From Asterias rubens (lineage: Eukaryota > Echinodermata > Asteroidea > Forcipulatida > Asteriidae): DNA of 64,000 nucleotides. Under the pieces are notes generated by a model. It saw only the letters and a program-made list of their open reading frames with translations. It had not been told where the DNA came from and made no database searches. Position 1 is the stretch's first letter. Each line of letters opens with the position of its first letter. A program made the translations under genes and the position numbers. This document shows positions 47,349 to 60,500 of the stretch, piece by piece. The stretch spans positions 7,004,407-7,068,406 of the forward strand of contig NC_047082.1 in assembly GCF_902459465.1 (NCBI RefSeq), in the 5' to 3' direction.

Positions 47349-50300
47349 ATGTCTGGACATGGACACAGTCACGGGGGATGTTCAGGTGGTCATGACCACG
47401 ACCCTCCAGACAGAGGAGCAGAGTTTTCACTGTACACAAAGATCGACACCGAGCGGGTTGAGTGTTTGAACGAGGTCATAGACGGTTCAGGAAAACTAGT
47501 CTTCAAAGCTTGGGATGAACGTCTAGATACTGACAAGGTAGTGAACTATTAAGAGCGTCTTAAGTTATTAAAAGGCACTTTTGGTTTTGTTTAAATCCAA
47601 TCTTGCAAAAATTAGGCTCTGCATGTTCTTTTTGCTGTCATTGTCTGTTGTGCTGGTCAAGAAAATCCACAACACAAAACAATTTAGGCACAATCGCATA
47701 ATGCAATATTGACAAACTCTCAGTATTTTTCAGAATATTTGCCTTACATTTACATGTGGTGTGTGAAAAAGTATTGTTATTATTATTCTGGTTGATCATA
47801 AAACCAAAACCAAGGTTGGCAGCTGCTGGATAAAATAACCTTGTGGACAATACAAGTAAAAACTCACTATGTGTACAACTTAAAGAAGCAAAACTTCGCC
47901 TAAAAGGCTTCAATACTTTAAAATTGCACAACCAACACACATGTCAAGTAGGATTGAAGGCACTGTACACGTTTGGTAATTGTCAAAGACCCGTGTTCTT
48001 ACTTGGTGTATCCCATCATAAGCAATAAATAACAAGCCTGTAAAAATTTTGGCTCAATTGATCAAGTTGCAAGAAAATGATGAAAGAAAAACGGGCTTGT
48101 TGGACGAATTTGCTTTCAGATAGAAATAAAAGACTTCTACCTAGAAGTCCGTAATTATTTAAGTGAGAAGTTACCTCTTTCTCAAAAACTACCTTACTTC
48201 AGAGGGAGTTGTTTCCCACAATGTATTATACTATCAAAAGCTCTCCAATGCTCGTTACCAAGTCAGTTCTTAAGTTAATTTTTTTCTTTGAGTAATTAAC
48301 AAACGTGTACCGTCCATAAGAGTAAACAAAGGTTAAAGATAAAAACAGACAAAGTAAAGAAAGCAGCCATAAACAGAGAGGACAATTGAATTACCAAACC
48401 GTTCATGTTCATTTAACCTTTCAGTATGTTGAGAGTGATGACGATGAAGAACTACTTTTTAATATCCCGTAAGTATCAATTCAATTTTCATTATGAATCC
48501 CCTCAAAGCAAAAGATTGCTCTTGTTGTTCACTCATGTAATTGTCACATGAAGTTGTGTGCTTTTAGATGCTTGATTTCAAAACCTCAAAATCTAAATCT
48601 GCCTCAAGGTTTCCAAATCAAATTTGTTGAAAATTACTTCTTTGTCAAAAACTACGTTACTTCATAGGGAGCCATTTCTAAAAATGTTTTGTACTATCAA
48701 CAGCTCTCCATTACTCGTTACCAAGTGAGGTTTATGCCAATAATCATTTTGAGTAATTACCAATAGTGTCCACTGCCTTTAAAGCCAGAATTTGATATCA
48801 AGGTTCACAAAAATGCCCTCATTTAGAAAACAAAAAATACAAAACTCTGACTCCAAGTTTGCTCAGCTTAAATGCATAAAGTGATATTGAAAAGTAAACT
48901 AAAAGATACATTTTGTTGTCAAAATTAAAACTTTGTCCTTTCACTCCAGTAAAATTCAACATCATAAACAGCAATAGTGTTCCGCTGGCATATTGCCAGT
49001 AAAAATTCAGGACCAGTTAAAATTCAATCCAAGTGGTCCGGCTGGCTAGGTCAGTCACCCTCTTAATATGAAATGTGGACCAGTGAAATAACTGAGGGCC
49101 TCAGTAAATAATAAGTTAACTGTTCCTGTGACTAGTCACTAATAAAAAACTGCAGTACAAACCCTGATAAATAAGAACTTAATACTCAAACTGTTATGGT
49201 GAAATGTGCAGTACTGTACAATATACATTTTGTTGGTGTGGAGATTTAACAATCATAATGGTTTATATTTGTTTTTATTTAAGATTTACAGGTAATGTCA
49301 AGCTCAAGGGTGTGATTGTAATTGGGGGAAATGAAGAGAGTCATCCATCGGAAATGAAACTGTGAGTTGCTGGGTTCCCCTTTAATTTTGTCAGTGACTA
49401 GACTTGATTCAAGTCCTGTTCTCATGTGAGAGGTCACTAAGCATATCGCGCCAACCAGCAAACAAGCTGTTTATCTATGGCATTGGGGATGACAGCCGGC
49501 CGCCGGCCTAAGCGTTTTTCATTACAACTGAAAATAAAGGACTCTCATGGGATTGTGAAATGAGTCACAATCCAGTCATTTACTAGCCAGCAGGACAAGT
49601 TCGTTATCTTGTCATTTCAAGCATGGAATTTTCAAATTCTTAAAATCTATCTGGAACTTTAAAGGGGTACAAGGACAAGATCAGGGCAGAAAATGCCAAA
49701 GACTGAATTGTGGCCTTGTGTAATTCCAGGCCTTTATTTCATCCTCCTGCTTTTTCTCTGAACCAGCTAGGTGGATACAATTTTGATTGTTGTTTGGATT
49801 TCTAAATTGATGTATGGCCAGTGGACCACTCAAAGGGACAACACTGGAGTTGTGTTATGCAGGAATTCAAAGCAGTGAAAATCAATTTCCAGCTTCTAGT
49901 TTTCAATAAGCGCATCTATGTGACTATACCAGTATTTATTAGACCATTTTTCCAAAGTAAAAACACAAAACATACAAAATAATGTTAGTGCACACTTAAA
50001 AGGCAATGGGAGACTTTCCAAGGCTAGGTGGCAGCAGACATACCGGGTAAATTTCCATTGTTTACGTAGTTCTGAACATGCGCATAATTCTGAGAACAAT
50101 GGATTTACCCGGTAAGTCTGCTGCCCTCTATCGTCCCAGAAAGTCTCCCATTGATGGGGTTCAAACCTAAGTTTACAATGTGACCTGGAAACCTAGAAAA
50201 AAAAACGGGTTTGGTCCCTGCGTAACGTGTAAGGCAGATATTGTCAAAATAAGTAGACTTGCATTACGGCTAGATACTGTAGCTCATTTGACAGATAAAC

Positions 50301-51786
50301 CAGCATGAATTCGCAGGTTCAAGTCTTGCTAAAGAAATGTATTCTTTATGCAATTGGACCCCACATAAACATGTTTCAGTGAGCTTTCAGATTGAAATAT
50401 CAATTGTTCTTCTACTTAAGAATTAACACAGTTCCTGTCTTTTATCAACCGCTGCGTCTGTTTTTCTTAAAGATACAAGAACCAACCCAATATGACATTT
50501 GACGATACAAGGAGTGAGCCAGACCAGGTGTTTGAGATGCATCAAGACACATCTGGAATAATAGAATACAACACTAAGTAAGTGAGAACCCTGATCACTC
50601 TGCGGTTGGTGACTTGTATTGTTTCACCCCTTTCCATGTATACTCTTTCTATTGGAAAGTGAGTGGCAAGGACACTATCTTTTGGAAAAATAAGTCTTGC
50701 AAAAAAGAATTAGTTTTGAAAGTCATTCTCTACTTGATTTAGTTATTCATTTGCAGGCCGAACATCTTGTGCCTAAAAATGACAACCGACAAAATGATTG
50801 GTGCAGGGGGCAGTGTGGTATCACACACCCTTGCCTTTCCTGATGATTAGATATGTGTGCTCTTTGCGCATCATGTAAGAAGTGAGGGAAAAAATATTCC
50901 AACATTGTACATGTAGCATCAATTGACCAGGGCAATCGACTCTGTATCAGTTTTGATGTAAGTGACATTTCATAGTTAACATCGTGGATTAGGTTTTTAG
51001 CTTAATAAAGATCAATAGAAACAAAGCCTGTATGTATGTAAAAACAAAACACAACATAAAGAAAAACACACGCAACAAAATTAGTCAGTAGTCCATGTAT
51101 GCATGGACCCTAATCCCAAACCCAACCTTGCTCCCAGCAGTGTACAAACAGAGCCTGTATGCATGGCCCCTAATCCCAAACCCAACCTTGCTCCCAGCAG
51201 TGTACAAAAAGAGCCTAAATGCATGGACCCTAATCCCAACCCAACCTTGCTCCCAGCAGTGTACAAACAGAGCATGTATGCATGACCCCTAATCCCAACT
51301 CAACCTTGCTCCCAGCAGTGTACAAACAGAGCCTGTATGCAAAAAATTATACAAACTTGTACTAAAACCCTTAAGTGACATTCTGAGTAACTGAGTTTGT
51401 TTTCTTCAAATATTAATCAAATATATGGACAAATTTCCCCAACAGAATTGCACGTTTCTCCAATGTGAACCATTTGTCAATTCACTTCTCAAAAAACTTT
51501 GGCGCAGAAACTTCCACAGTTTACTACATCGGGTTGAGAGGGGAATTTACAGAGGTAAGATTTTATTTTGTTGCTTTCTGAGGCACCATTGGTTGTCTAT
51601 GTCTGAACAATGCTGAATGGGCCTCGCAATTGAATTAAAACAAACAGCTCCACTTGGTGACATTGTCCATGTTTTGTTCCACAGGCGCAACGCCAGGGTG
51701 TCATGATTGTTCAATATGAAGCATATGCCAACCCAAAAGACCACAAGACATCAATGACGGACAATGTTCAGCATGAAATCAGTTAA
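47349..51786 (+). CDS. PITHD1: PITH domain-containing protein 1, six coding exons
   Basis: Inferred exons: 47349-47537, 48425-48468, 49284-49361, 50473-50577, 51446-51554, 51685-51786. All are GT-AG with consistent phases (0, 2, 2, 2, 0). The product has about 208 residues, like the human protein as remembered (about 211). It opens MSGHGHSHGGCSGGHDHD, a His-rich start typical of PITHD1. The PITH domain follows: LYTKIDTERVECLNE, DDDEELLFNIPFTGNVKLKG, SHPSEMKLYKN, FDDTRSEPDQ, then ARFSNVNHLSIHFSKNFGAE and YYIGLRGEFTE. It ends HEIS. The PITH domain is also found in TXNL1 and binds the proteasome there; PITHD1 is cytosolic and proteasome-associated. Introns contain MITEs (47953, 48541, 50004) and a 60-bp minisatellite (51097). 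Confidence 0.95.
47953..48318. mobile_element. MITE of the GTACACGTTTGGTAATTG subfamily
   Basis: It resembles 60689-61050 and 31501-31811 internally (AAAAGACTTCT, GAGAAGTTACCTCTTTCTCA). Its termini are mutated (AAGGCACTGTACACG / CGTGTACCGTCC) and the TTAA is not preserved. It lies in PITHD1 intron 1. Confidence 0.7.
48541..48782. mobile_element. TTAA-target MITE fragment
   Basis: The right end CAATAGTGTCCACTGCCTTT with TTAA is intact; the left end is truncated. It lies in PITHD1 intron 2. Confidence 0.7.
50004..50153. mobile_element. Compact foldback element (CAATGGGAGACTTTC ends)
   Basis: The 150-bp palindromic element starts CAATGGGAGACTTTCCAAGG and ends AGAAAGTCTCCCATTG. Its arms carry GGCAGCAGACATACCGGGTA and TACCCGGTAAGTCTGCTGCC. 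It has the same terminal sequences as 34368-34660 but lacks that element's interior. It lies in PITHD1 intron 3. Confidence 0.8.
51097..51340. repeat. 60-bp minisatellite, four units
   Basis: The unit runs GCATGGACCCTAATCCCAAA through CTTGCTCCCAGCAGTGTACA to GAGCCTGTAT, with starts at 51101, 51161, 51221 and 51280 (spacing 60, 60, 59). It lies in PITHD1 intron 4. Confidence 0.92.
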
Positions 51787-52239
51787 CACACCCAATGATT
51801 ATCAGAGTTAAAAAGAGTCTTATAAAGGAGACTGAACTAAAGACAGATGATGACTTGGGACATCTCTTAGTGATTCTGCAATTCAACACCCTTATAAGGA
51901 GCTGTGTCATCGTAATCAAAGAAGGATGATGGCTTTACATGGAATGATAAACTCTCACCCAGTTACACTGTATGCATGCACTCTCCTCAGATTTGATACA
52001 GAGGGAGGTCGTGCACAAACAGTAACTGGGTGACAGTTTATAATTCACAACCCTGCACAACTCTGTCATTGCTTGATAGAGTACTTAACAAATCTGTTTG
52101 TTCAACATTTTTGGACCATACAACAAAACTTTGCAACCTCTACAAAGCTATAATTTGGAAAAGCAGAAACTGATAAATCTCTAATTAACCCAACCTCTCC
52201 AAACCAGATAATAACACCATTGGTGAGTTTAACCAAAAT

Positions 52240-55200
52240 AGGAAAGCCTTGCATTTGTGTGGCAATTTTGACGAAATTAAATAAAATTGAGGTGTTAAAC
52301 ATTGCAGGTTTGTTTAAAATGGGTTGTAGATTTATTGACTCAGAAGGGGTAAGCCTTCTATTTTTGGTTTAAATTGGGTTAAAAATTAATAAAATCACAT
52401 GGGGTAAGCCTAGCATTTTGTTTGAAATGAGTCAAAAATCATTGCAAGGTCTAACTAAGCCGTGCATTTTTGCTTGAAATGGGCCAAACAAATTTCGAAT
52501 CATATGGGGTAAGCCTGGCTTGTTTGTTTAAATTGGGTAAAAAATTGCTAACATCATAAGGGGGAAGATTTTCATTTTGGTAAAAAGAATGCTCACAAAT
52601 CATCTAGTATTGCCTTGCATTTTTGTTTGAAAGTAGAATGCACCAACAATTTATCAATTCACAAGCGGTTTAGCCTTTCAGTTTTGTTGGAAATGGTCAC
52701 AATTCAGATAAAGTTGTAAGGTGTATATAATGTAAGCCTTGCATTTTTTTTTGAAATGGGCCAACAATTGATAAAGTCACAAGGGGTAAGCCAGGCATTT
52801 CTGTTGGAAATGGTCACAATTCAGATAAAATTGCAAGGTGTATATTGTAAGCCTTGCATTTTTTTTTTAAATGGGCCAGCAATTGATAAAGTCACAAGGG
52901 GTAAGCCAGGCACTTTTGTTGGAAATGGTCACAATTCAGATACAATTGCAAGGTGTATAGTGTAAGCCTTGCATTTGTGGTGAAGTCACAATTTTTGTTG
53001 GAAATAGTCACAATTCAGATAAAATTGTAAGGTGTATATTGTAAGCCTTGCATATTTTTTTTTAAATGGGCCAACAATTGATAAAGTCACAGGGGGTAAG
53101 CCAGGCATTTTGTTGGAAACAATTGGTCACAATTCAGATAAAATTGCAAGGTGTATATTGTAAGCCTTGCATTTTTGTTTGAAATGGGCCAACAATTAAT
53201 AAAGTCACAAGGGATAAGCCTTGCATATTTGTCAGAAATCGATTATTGTCAGAAGTTGGCAAAAATTGATAAAATCACAAGATACACTGTAGCCTAGTTC
53301 ATTTTAGAGCAAAATTATGCTATGATATAACCCCTTGGGATTTTATCAATTGTGACAAATTTCTGACAAAAATTGAAAGCCTTTACCTTATGATCTTCTC
53401 AATTATTGGCCCATTTTCAACACAAAATTCAAGGTTTACACCTTGCAATTTACTAAATTGTTTGCAAATTTCTGACAAAAATGCAAGGCTTACCATTGTT
53501 ATTTTGTAAATTTTTAGATAAATTACAAAAATGCAAGGCTGACACTTTTTCCTTTTTGAGCCATTTATAAACGAAAAGTCAAGGCTTTGTGCATTTGTCA
53601 ATTTTATCAGACATGCAAGGTTTACCCCTTTTCATTTCAATATTTTTTTGTGATTTTGTAATTTTGTGTAGCATTTTTGACAAAAGTGCAAGCCTTGATC
53701 ATTTAGGAGCAAATTTTGATAAAACACAAAACTATTTTGTTTTTTGCATTTTAGAGCAAAAATTTATAAAAAACGCAAGGCATTTTAGAGCAAACTTTGT
53801 TAAAAACAAAAGGCCTAACAATTGTAAAAGACAAGAAAAGACAAACCATTTTGCTTAAAAATTGCACAAGGCTATAATTGCAGTTTTTTCAATATCTGCT
53901 TAAAAATGCCCAAGTCTTTAGTCTTGCAAATATATATAAATTTTTACCTAAACATGCACGAGCCTATAGTTTTGCATTGTTAACAATTTTTGTTTAAAAA
54001 TGCACAAGTCTGTAGCCTTGCATATAGTCTTGCAAGGCTATAGTCTTGAAACTTTATCACAAGGCTACAGCATTTCATATTTATAAATTTTTGTTTAAAA
54101 AAGCATACGCCTATAGTCTTGCATTTTTATAGATATTTGCTTAAAAATGCACAAGACTTTAGCCTTGCATTTTTATCAATTTGTTTGCTTAAAAATGCAC
54201 AATGGGTCTTGCGTTTTTATCAAAATTTGCATTGTCTTGCATTTTTGTCAATTTTTGCATTTTTATCAAATTTTGCTTAAAAGTTTCGCATTTTTATAAA
54301 TTATTGCTTAAAAAAAAAGCATTAAAAAATGTATTTTTATGAATTTTTGTCATTTTCCGGCAAAAATTGATAAAAATCCAGGGCCTTGTGCATTTTCAAG
54401 CAAAAATTGATAAAAAATGAAAGGCATTGTGCATTTTTAAGCAAAAATTGATAAAAATGCAAGGCTACAGTCTTGCATTTTTATCAATTGTTTTTCTTAA
54501 AAACGCACAAGGCTAATCAATTATTGCTTAGAAATTCACAAGGCTATAGCCGTGCATTTTTGAAATTGTTTTGCTTAAAAATGCATTTTACAAATTTTTG
54601 CTTAAAAATGCACAAGGCTACAGCCTTCGCATTTTTATCAATTTTTGCTTAAAAATGCACAAGGCTATAGTCTTCATTTTTATCAATTTTTGCTTAAAAA
54701 TGCACAAGGCTATAGCCTTGCATTTTTATCAATTTTTTTGCTAAAAATGCACAAGGCTATAGCCTTGCATTTTTATCAATTTTTGCTTAAAAATGCACAA
54801 GGCTATAGCCTTGCATTTTTATAGATATTTGCTTAAAAATGCACAAGACTTTAGCCTTGCATTTTTATCAATTGTTTTTCTTAAAAATGCACAAGGCTAA
54901 TCAATTTTTGCTTAGAAATGCACAAGGCTATAGTATTGTATTTTTATCAATTTTTGCTTAAAAATGCACAAGGCTACAGCCTTCGCATTTTTATCAATTT
55001 TTGCTTAAAAATGCACATGGCTATAGCCTTGCATTTTTTTTCAATCTTTGGTTAAAAATGCACCAGGCTATAGTCTTCATTTTTATCAATTTTTGCTTAA
55101 AAATGCACAAGGCTTATAGCCTTGCATTTTCATCAATTTTTTTGCTAAAAATGCACAAGGCTATAGCCTTGCATTTTTATCAATTTTTGCTTAAAAATGC

Positions 55201-56870
55201 ACAAGGCTATAGTCTTGCATTTTTATCAACTTTTGCTTAAAAATGCACAAGGCTATAGCCTTGCATTTTTATAGATATTTGCTTAAAAATGCACGATACC
55301 TTTAGCCTTGCATTTTTATCAATTATTTTTCTTAAAAACGCACAAGGCTAATCAATTATTGCTTAGAAATTCACAAGGCTATAGCCGTGCATTTTTGAAA
55401 TTGTTTTGCTTAAAAATGCACAAGGCTAATCAATTTTTGCTTAGAAATTCACAAGGCTATAGTATTGTATTTTTATCAATTTTTGCTCAAAAATGCACAA
55501 GGCTACAGCCTTCGCATTTTTATCAATTTTTGCTTAAAAATGCACAAGGCTCAATTTTTGCTTAAAAATGCACAAGGCTATAGCCTTGCATTTTTTTTCA
55601 ATCTTTGCTTAAAAATGCACAAGCTATAGTCTTGTATTTTTATCAATTTTTGCTTGAAAATGCACACGGCTACAGCCTTGCATTTTTATCAATTTTTGCT
55701 TAAAAATGCACATGGCTATAGCCTTGCATTTTTTTTCAATCTTTGCTTAAAAATGCACAAGCTATAGTCTTGCATTTTTATAAATTTTTGCTTAAAAATG
55801 CACAAGGCTACAGCCTTGCATTTTTATAAATTTTTGCTTAAAATAGCACCAGGCTATAGTCTTGCATTTTTATCAATTTTTGCTTAAAATAGCACAAGGC
55901 TATAGTCTTGCATTTTCATCAACTTTGGCTTAAACATGCACCAGGCTATAGTCTTCATTTTTATCAATTTTTGCTTAAAAATGCACAAGGCTTATAGCCT
56001 TGCATTTTTTATCAATTTTTGCTTGAAAATGCACAATGCTTGAAAATGCACAATGCTATAGCCTTGCATTTTTTTCAATTGTTGCTTAAAAATGCACAGG
56101 GCTATAGCCTTGCATTTTTATCAATCTTTGCTTAAAAATGCACAAGCTATAGTCTTGCATTTTTATAAACTTTTGCTTAAAAATGCCCAAGGCTACAGCC
56201 TTGCATTTTTATAAATTTTTGCTTAAAAATGCACAAGGCTTATATATAGTCTTGCATTTTTTATCAATTTTTGCTTGAAAATGCACAATGCTTGAAAATG
56301 CACAATGCTTGAAAATGCACAATGCTAAAGCCTTGCATTTTGATCAATTTGTTGCTTAAAAATGCACAAGGCTATAGTCTTGCATTTTTATAAACTTTTG
56401 CTTAAAAATGCCCAAGGCTACAGCCTTGCATTTTTATCAATTTTTTGCTAAAAATGCACCAGGCTATAGCATTGCATTTTTACGAATGTTTGCTTAAAAA
56501 TGCACAAGGCTATAGTCTTCATTTTTATCAATTTTTTCATAAAAATGCACAAGGCTATATATTATAGCCTTGCATTTTTATAAATTTTTTGCTAAAACTG
56601 CACAAGGCTATAGCCTTGCATTTTTATCAATTTTTGCTTTAAAATGGTCTTGCAATTTTATAAATTTTTGCTTAAAAATGTATAAGGCTATAGTCTTGGT
56701 TAAACATTTCTTGCATTTGTATAAATTGTTGTCTAAAAAGTGCGCAGAAATTGCTAGTCATGTACATTGTATCCATTTTTGCTTAAAAAACTACAAAAAA
56801 TGCTAGCCATGTGCATTATCAATTTTTGGTAACCACAAGCCTTTTGCATTTTTAGGCAAAAATTTATAAG
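52240..56870. repeat. AT-rich composite tandem repeat between PITHD1 and MRPL15
   Basis: Three zones can be seen. At 52240-53330 units of about 110-115 bp recur (GGGCCAACAATTGATAAAGT ... GGTCACAATTCAGATA ... GTAAGCCTTGCATTTT). At 53340-53860 and 54360-54470 related words occur in the reverse orientation (AAAATGCAAGGCT). From 54480 to about 56700 a 46-bp unit dominates: CTATAGCCTTGCATTTTTAT, CAATTTTTGCTTAAAAATGC, ACAAGG. The core AAGGCTATAGCCTT is a perfect 14-bp palindrome within a longer imperfect one. Reading frames here (YSLAFL..., KNAQGYSLAF) are repeat artefacts. No gene lies between the two 3' ends. Confidence 0.93.
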
Positions 56871-57362
56871 CCTCGCATTTTGGGGCGAAAAAATTCCAAA
56901 ACAATTGATAATAAATTGCATCGTAATTGTCCATGTGTTGCAAACAAGAAGAAAATAACTCAAGAATTTTATGTAAATTTAATCTTTAGTTTATTTGTTT
57001 CGTTCAAATATTTGGCAATTCAACGAAGAGCAATTCCACGGCAACAGTTTGGGGTAAATTGGCTTATTTTAGGATACAAACAAAAACAAAGTCTTGATAA
57101 TTAAAAAAGGGACCAGATGTGAACAGTTTTTGGCCATGTTCCTATTTAGGATTGGAGAGAGTGCAAGAAGTCGAGGGTGGGGTAAGCATTGGAGTCAGCA
57201 TAATTAAGAGAGTTCGCCAAGTCTTCAGCTCGTTCACATCTTAACTGTTAGAGCTCTGGTTTTCTTTTTAAGTTAAGATTACTTTTTAGATAATTTCTGC
57301 AGTTCCAGTTTTACATGGTTTTCATATCAGTTGTGGTGTGGTACATTGAATCTATTCTTCTA

Positions 57363-57368
57363 TTTATT
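57363..57368 (-). terminator. Candidate MRPL15 polyadenylation signal
   Basis: TTTATT on the plus strand reads AATAAA on the minus strand, about 226 nt beyond the MRPL15 stop at 57594. Confidence 0.4.
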
Positions 57369-57593
57369 TGACTTCCTGATTGGAAACTGCGACTGTTTTA
57401 ATGTCTTTTTATCCAGAAGGCTGAGGGCGTTTCAATAGGTTAACGAAAAGATATGCGGAAATATATGGTTTGATTTACTAAATAGACCCCCTCCCCCCAA
57501 ATTGTGTCTTTACCTCCCCCCCCCAAGAAAACAAATGCCTGGCTATGCCACAAGGTGATACACACAATATTACCTAAAATAACCACACAGGTC

Positions 57594-60500
57594 TCATGAC
57601 CTGAAATACTTGATAAGTTGTTCATCAGTTGGCTTTAGAATAGTCTTGTCTGTCAGATTAACAATCCAACCAGGTTGAAGGCCAAAAAACACTTGTCTAG
57701 GATCCTTCATCATCTTCAACATTTCTCTCTTCGGATCTGTTGTTAAATCAGGCAGAATGTAGCCGAACTTCTCAGCTAAAGCTGCTTTTGCTAGTCGAAT
57801 CTTATCTGGGTCAGCCAAGTATCCACGATTGCTGGAATCGGTATAGAATGGAACAGCATCCTTTGGGGGTAGGGCCCGTTTGGGAATGGGCTTCCCTCTG
57901 TTGAAGAACGCAAGGGGATGGGCCAGAGCATCCAGGCTTTGAAGGTCATAAAATCCCAGATGGATGACTCCACCTCTGCGCTCGATGGCTGCCAGCGTAA
58001 GCTCTGTTGCCCACTGAACCTCAATGTTCACCTGTGCCTTGAAGGTGTCTGCCCCCTAAGGTAAGCAAATGAAAAATAAACAAGGTTTAAAATCGGTAGA
58101 CGCTTTAAGTAGCATTTAGCAAACCTTATAAACAAATGTGGAAATTTGTATCTTAGGGTTTGCCTCTTGGGGTTTGCCTCTTGAGGTTTGCCTGTAGGGG
58201 TTTGCCTGTTGGGGTTTGCCTATTGGGGTTTGCCTCTATGGGTTTGCCTCTTGGGGTTTGCCTGTAGGGGTTTGCCTCTTGGGGTTAGCCTGTAGGGGTT
58301 CGCGTCTTGGAGTTTGGCTCTTGGCTCTAGGGGTTTGCCTTGCGGGAATTGCCTTGAGGGGTTTGCCTCATAGGGTTTGGCTCTTGGGGGTTTGCCTGTA
58401 GGGGTTCGAGTTTTGGGGTTTGCCTGTTGGGGTTTGGCTCTTGGGGTTTGCCTTGCGGGGTTTGCCTCATGGGGTTTGCCTGTTGGGGTTTGGCTCTTGG
58501 GGTTTGCCTTCAAGGGTTTGCCTTGCGGGGTTTCCCTCTTGGGGTTTGCCTGTAGGGGTTTGGCTCTGTACTCGAACCAACAGAATGTCTGTTGTTGTTT
58601 GTGACTGCTATGGGAATTTGTGCACTGTACAAATTGATTGTGGCCGCTATTGGCATTTTGGTACAAATTGCTTGTGGCCGCTAGGGGTATTAATTTACTT
58701 AGGACCACCATGTGCAATGGGTCCCTTGGGTCTGCACACAGGGCTTTTATGTACCAGGGCTGTTGAGGTCTTTTAACATACCTCCTCAGTCAGATGAATG
58801 CCATATTGTTTCTTGTAAATATCAACATTAAGCTCTCCTGCATTCACAAATGTTGTTACATCTACTGGCTCGTCTGGGTTGATTCTTCCCACATCAATCA
58901 AATACTGAAGCTTAGAAAGGGACACTGGCAAGTATTCTCTCTTCAAACTGAAAACAAAATAACAAGTTGTTAGCATTTTTCATGCCTACATGAATGTGTT
59001 TCTGCACATTACTAGGTACACCAACAAAATACCAAACCACAACGAAAAGAGAAAACACTTGATCAACAGAAAAAGTTAAAACTAGAGCAAGACTAAAAAG
59101 GGAGATGAAATTCCCACAGACCTGCAATTTCACGATGGCCAGTGGTGGCCATTAAAATGGCTGTGATGGCCAGGACAATGGGCTTGATGGCCAGGACTAA
59201 ATGGGCGTGATGAACAGGACAAATGGCTGTGATACAGGCCAGGACAAATGGGCGTGATGGCTGAGACAAATGGCTGTGATGGTCAGTACAAATTGGCGTG
59301 ATTGCCAGGACAAATGGGCGTGATGGCTGTGACAAATGGGCGTGATGGTTGGGACAAATGGCTGTGATGGTCAGTACAAATTGGCGTGATTGCCAGGACA
59401 AATGGGCGTGATGGCCAGTACAAATGGCTGTGATGGCCAGGGCAAATGGGCGTGATGGCTGGGACAAATGGGCGCGATGGCCAATACAAATGGGCGTGAT
59501 ATGGCTGGGACAAATGGGCGTGATGGTTAGGACAAATGGCTGTGATGGCCAGTACAAATGGCTGTGATGGCCAGTACAAATGGCTGTGATGGCCAGGACA
59601 AATGGGCGTGATGGCCAGTACAAATGGCTGTGATGGCTAGGAATGGGCGTGATGGCTGAGACAAATGGGCGTGATGGTTGGGACAAATGGCTGTGATGGT
59701 CAGTACAAAGTGGCGTGATTGCCAGGACAAATGGGCGTGATATGGCTGGGACAAATGGGCGTGATGGTTGGGACAAATGGGCGTGATGGCCAGTACAAAT
59801 GGCTGTGATGGCTAGGACAAATGGGCGTGATGGCTGAGATAAATGGGCGTGATGGTTGGGACAAATGGCTGTGATGGTCAGTACAAATTGCCGTGATTGC
59901 CAGGACAAATGGGCGTGATGGCCAGGACAAATGGGCATGATGGCCAGGACAAATGGGCGTGATGGCCAGGACAAATGGGCGTGATGGTTGGGACAAATGG
60001 CTGCGATGGCCAGGACAAATGGCTGCGATGGCCAGGACAAATGGGCAGGATGGCCAGGACAAATGGGCGTGATGGCCAGGACAAATGGGCAGGATGGCCA
60101 GGATAAATGGGCGTAATGGCCAGGACAAATGTGACTGACGCCCAGGACAAATGGGCGTGATGGCCAAGACAATGACTGTGATGCCCCTTGCAAAAACACC
60201 AATACTACGGCCACTTTTGCTGTGCACTTTTCCCCCATGCCTGTAGTGCTATTGTATGTGTGCAGAACTTTTCACAACCAATTATTTCAAATTGTGAAAC
60301 TTAAGTAATAGATTTTGAATCCAGTTCACCGTTAAATTTTCTTTTTGACGACTTTTTAGACAAAATACAAATCTGACAAGGTCCCTAGGCCTGTCTTTTT
60401 CATACATTAAGAGCTAAAAATACCCCATGAATGGGTCTATACAATGTATTTCTTCAACATGCATGATGACATAAGAAAAAAAAATCATTGATTATTTTTT

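Noticed and set aside
55001-55565. Plus-strand frames of the HKAYSLAFLSIF type
   Set aside because: They arise from the 46-bp satellite and break at unit indels.
52240-56870. CRISPR-like array (regular repeats with spacers)
   Set aside because: The genome is eukaryotic, the units are contiguous and AT-rich without unique spacers of constant length, and there are no cas genes.
58220-58717. 165-residue minus-strand frame with [10 protein letters not shown] repeats
   Set aside because: It is a 15-bp minisatellite inside an MRPL15 intron, open on both strands.
59093-60238. 381-residue minus-strand frame with [15 protein letters not shown] repeats
   Set aside because: It is a 22-bp minisatellite cycling through all frames within an intron; not a repeat protein gene.
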